From Bifidobacterium breve (GTDB lineage: Bacteria; Actinomycetota; Actinomycetes; S36-B12): a stretch of 5,502 nucleotides of DNA. This document shows positions 4,825 to 5,502 of the stretch, in pieces. The position numbers and the translations under genes are program-made. The notes under the pieces were generated by a model that saw nothing but the letters and a program-made list of their open reading frames with translations, did no database searches and was not told the origin of the DNA. The stretch covers positions 1 to 5,502 of the forward strand of contig CALPZT020000136.1 of assembly GCA_943328365.2 (NCBI GenBank), read 5' to 3'. Every line of letters starts with the position of its first letter. Within the stretch, counting starts at the first letter, position 1.

Positions 4825-5502
4825 ATGGCCATCGTGTCCGACACGCCAATCTCGACCAAGCTCAAAGCAAACTCCCTAGGGACGCTCGGGGTCGTCATCC
4901 TCGTCCTGTCCGCAGCGAGCCCACTCATCGGGCTGACCGGAGCAATCCCGACCGCCATGGTCCTCGGCAACGGCATCGGCGCTCCGATGGCGTTCGTCCT
5001 CGTCGGAGCCATCCTCCTCATCTTCGCCTCGGGGTACATCGCGATGTCTCGTCAGGTCACCAATGCTGGTGCCCTCTACGCGTTCGTCGGACGAGGCCTC
5101 GGGCTCCCCGTCGGCCTCGGTGCCGCCGGGCTCGCCTGGTGGGCATACACGACCGTGCAGCTTGCGGTCTATGGCTTCTTCGGCGTCGTCGCCAGCGGCA
5201 CCCTTGCGAACTACACCGGCATCGAACTGCCATGGTGGGTATGCACGCTCATCCTCATCGCCATCATCCAGGTGTTCGGCTACCTCGGAATCGAACTCGG
5301 TGCCAAGGTTCTGCTCGTTCTCATGGCACTGGAGTGGGGGACGATGATTCTTCTCTCCCTGGCCATCCTCTTCACCGGTGGTGCGGGTGAAGGATTCGCC
5401 GCCGGCGAGGTGTGGAGCCTGAGCAATCTCACTGCGGCCGGCATCTCGGTGGCGCTCATCTTCGCCTTCGCCTCGATGTTCGGATTCGAGTCATCGGCCA
5501 TC
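4825..5502 (+). CDS. APC-superfamily amino acid/amine permease, N-terminal part (cut by the window edge)
   Basis: From the ATG at 4825 the frame stays open for 226 residues to the window end, beginning MAIVSDTPISTKLKANSLGT. GGAGA at 4816-4820 lies 4 nt upstream of the ATG. Hydrophobic segments at about 20-42, 55-74, 94-124, 137-154, 158-184 and 203-219 correspond to transmembrane helices 1-6 of the APC fold. SAASPLIGLTGAIP (29-42) is the broken helix 1 that contacts the substrate amine and carboxylate in this family. SRQVTNAGALYAFV (75-88) is the conserved loop and start of helix 3. MFGFESSAI at the end is the helix-6 motif. Inner-membrane uptake of an amino acid or amine by proton symport is expected. 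It lies 76 nt after the P450 behind operator copy 2, which suggests it imports the pathway substrate. The specificity is unknown and the remaining helices are outside the window. Confidence 0.92.
   Translation, partial: MAIVSDTPISTKLKANSLGTLGVVILVLSAASPLIGLTGAIPTAMVLGNGIGAPMAFVLVGAILLIFASGYIAMSRQVTNAGALYAFVGRGLGLPVGLGAAGLAWWAYTTVQLAVYGFFGVVASGTLANYTGIELPWWVCTLILIAIIQVFGYLGIELGAKVLLVLMALEWGTMILLSLAILFTGGAGEGFAAGEVWSLSNLTAAGISVALIFAFASMFGFESSAI

Noticed and set aside
4812..5390. Plus-strand open frame of 192 codons rich in Arg, His and Pro
   Set aside because: Out-of-frame shadow of the permease, whose frame from 4825 has clear transmembrane segments and family motifs.

Overview
The window is about 5.5 kb of high-GC DNA with dense gene packing, a GTG start with a strong Shine-Dalgarno, and promoter elements of the TTGACA / TAnnnT kind. 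The protein families (a GlnA3/PuuA-like glutamine synthetase homologue, a soluble class-I type P450 and an APC permease opening with an 'NSLGTLGVV'-like start) suggest a high-GC Gram-positive bacterium (Actinomycetota). The genus cannot be told from the sequence. No rRNA, tRNA, insertion sequence, CRISPR array or convincing terminator was seen.

Layout. At the left edge a minus-strand gene, cut by the window, encodes the N-terminus of a class I glutamine amidotransferase-like protein. It is divergent from a plus-strand glutamine synthetase-family ligase (388-1737), and 122 bp of shared regulatory DNA lie between them. A TetR-family regulator follows on the plus strand (1774-2355). Next comes an 85-bp gap with a good promoter and an inverted-repeat operator, then a tightly coupled pair: a GcvT-like folate-dependent aminomethyltransferase/demethylase homologue (2441-3562) and a cytochrome P450 (3570-4748). 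A 76-bp gap with a second copy of the operator behind a TTGACA box precedes an APC amino acid/amine permease (4825 onward), which runs off the right edge.

How the genes may work together (inference). The set resembles a gamma-glutamylation route for using an amine. The permease would import the substrate, the synthetase-like ligase would join its amino group to glutamate, the P450 and the GcvT-like protein would oxidise and/or demethylate it with one-carbon units passing to tetrahydrofolate, and the amidotransferase-like protein would hydrolyse the gamma-glutamyl bond. The pieces have precedents (Puu putrescine pathway; GlnA3/GlnA4-type ligases; the N-glutamylated isopropylamine route of Pseudomonas sp. 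KIE171), but I know of no described pathway with this exact set. The substrate cannot be read from sequence.

The strongest direct observations are three: the shared 20-bp operator in front of both the gcvT-like/P450 unit and the permease (16 of 20 bases identical), the P450 I-helix lacking the usual acid-threonine pair, and the ligase lacking the ammonia-site residues and adenylylation tyrosine of true glutamine synthetase.
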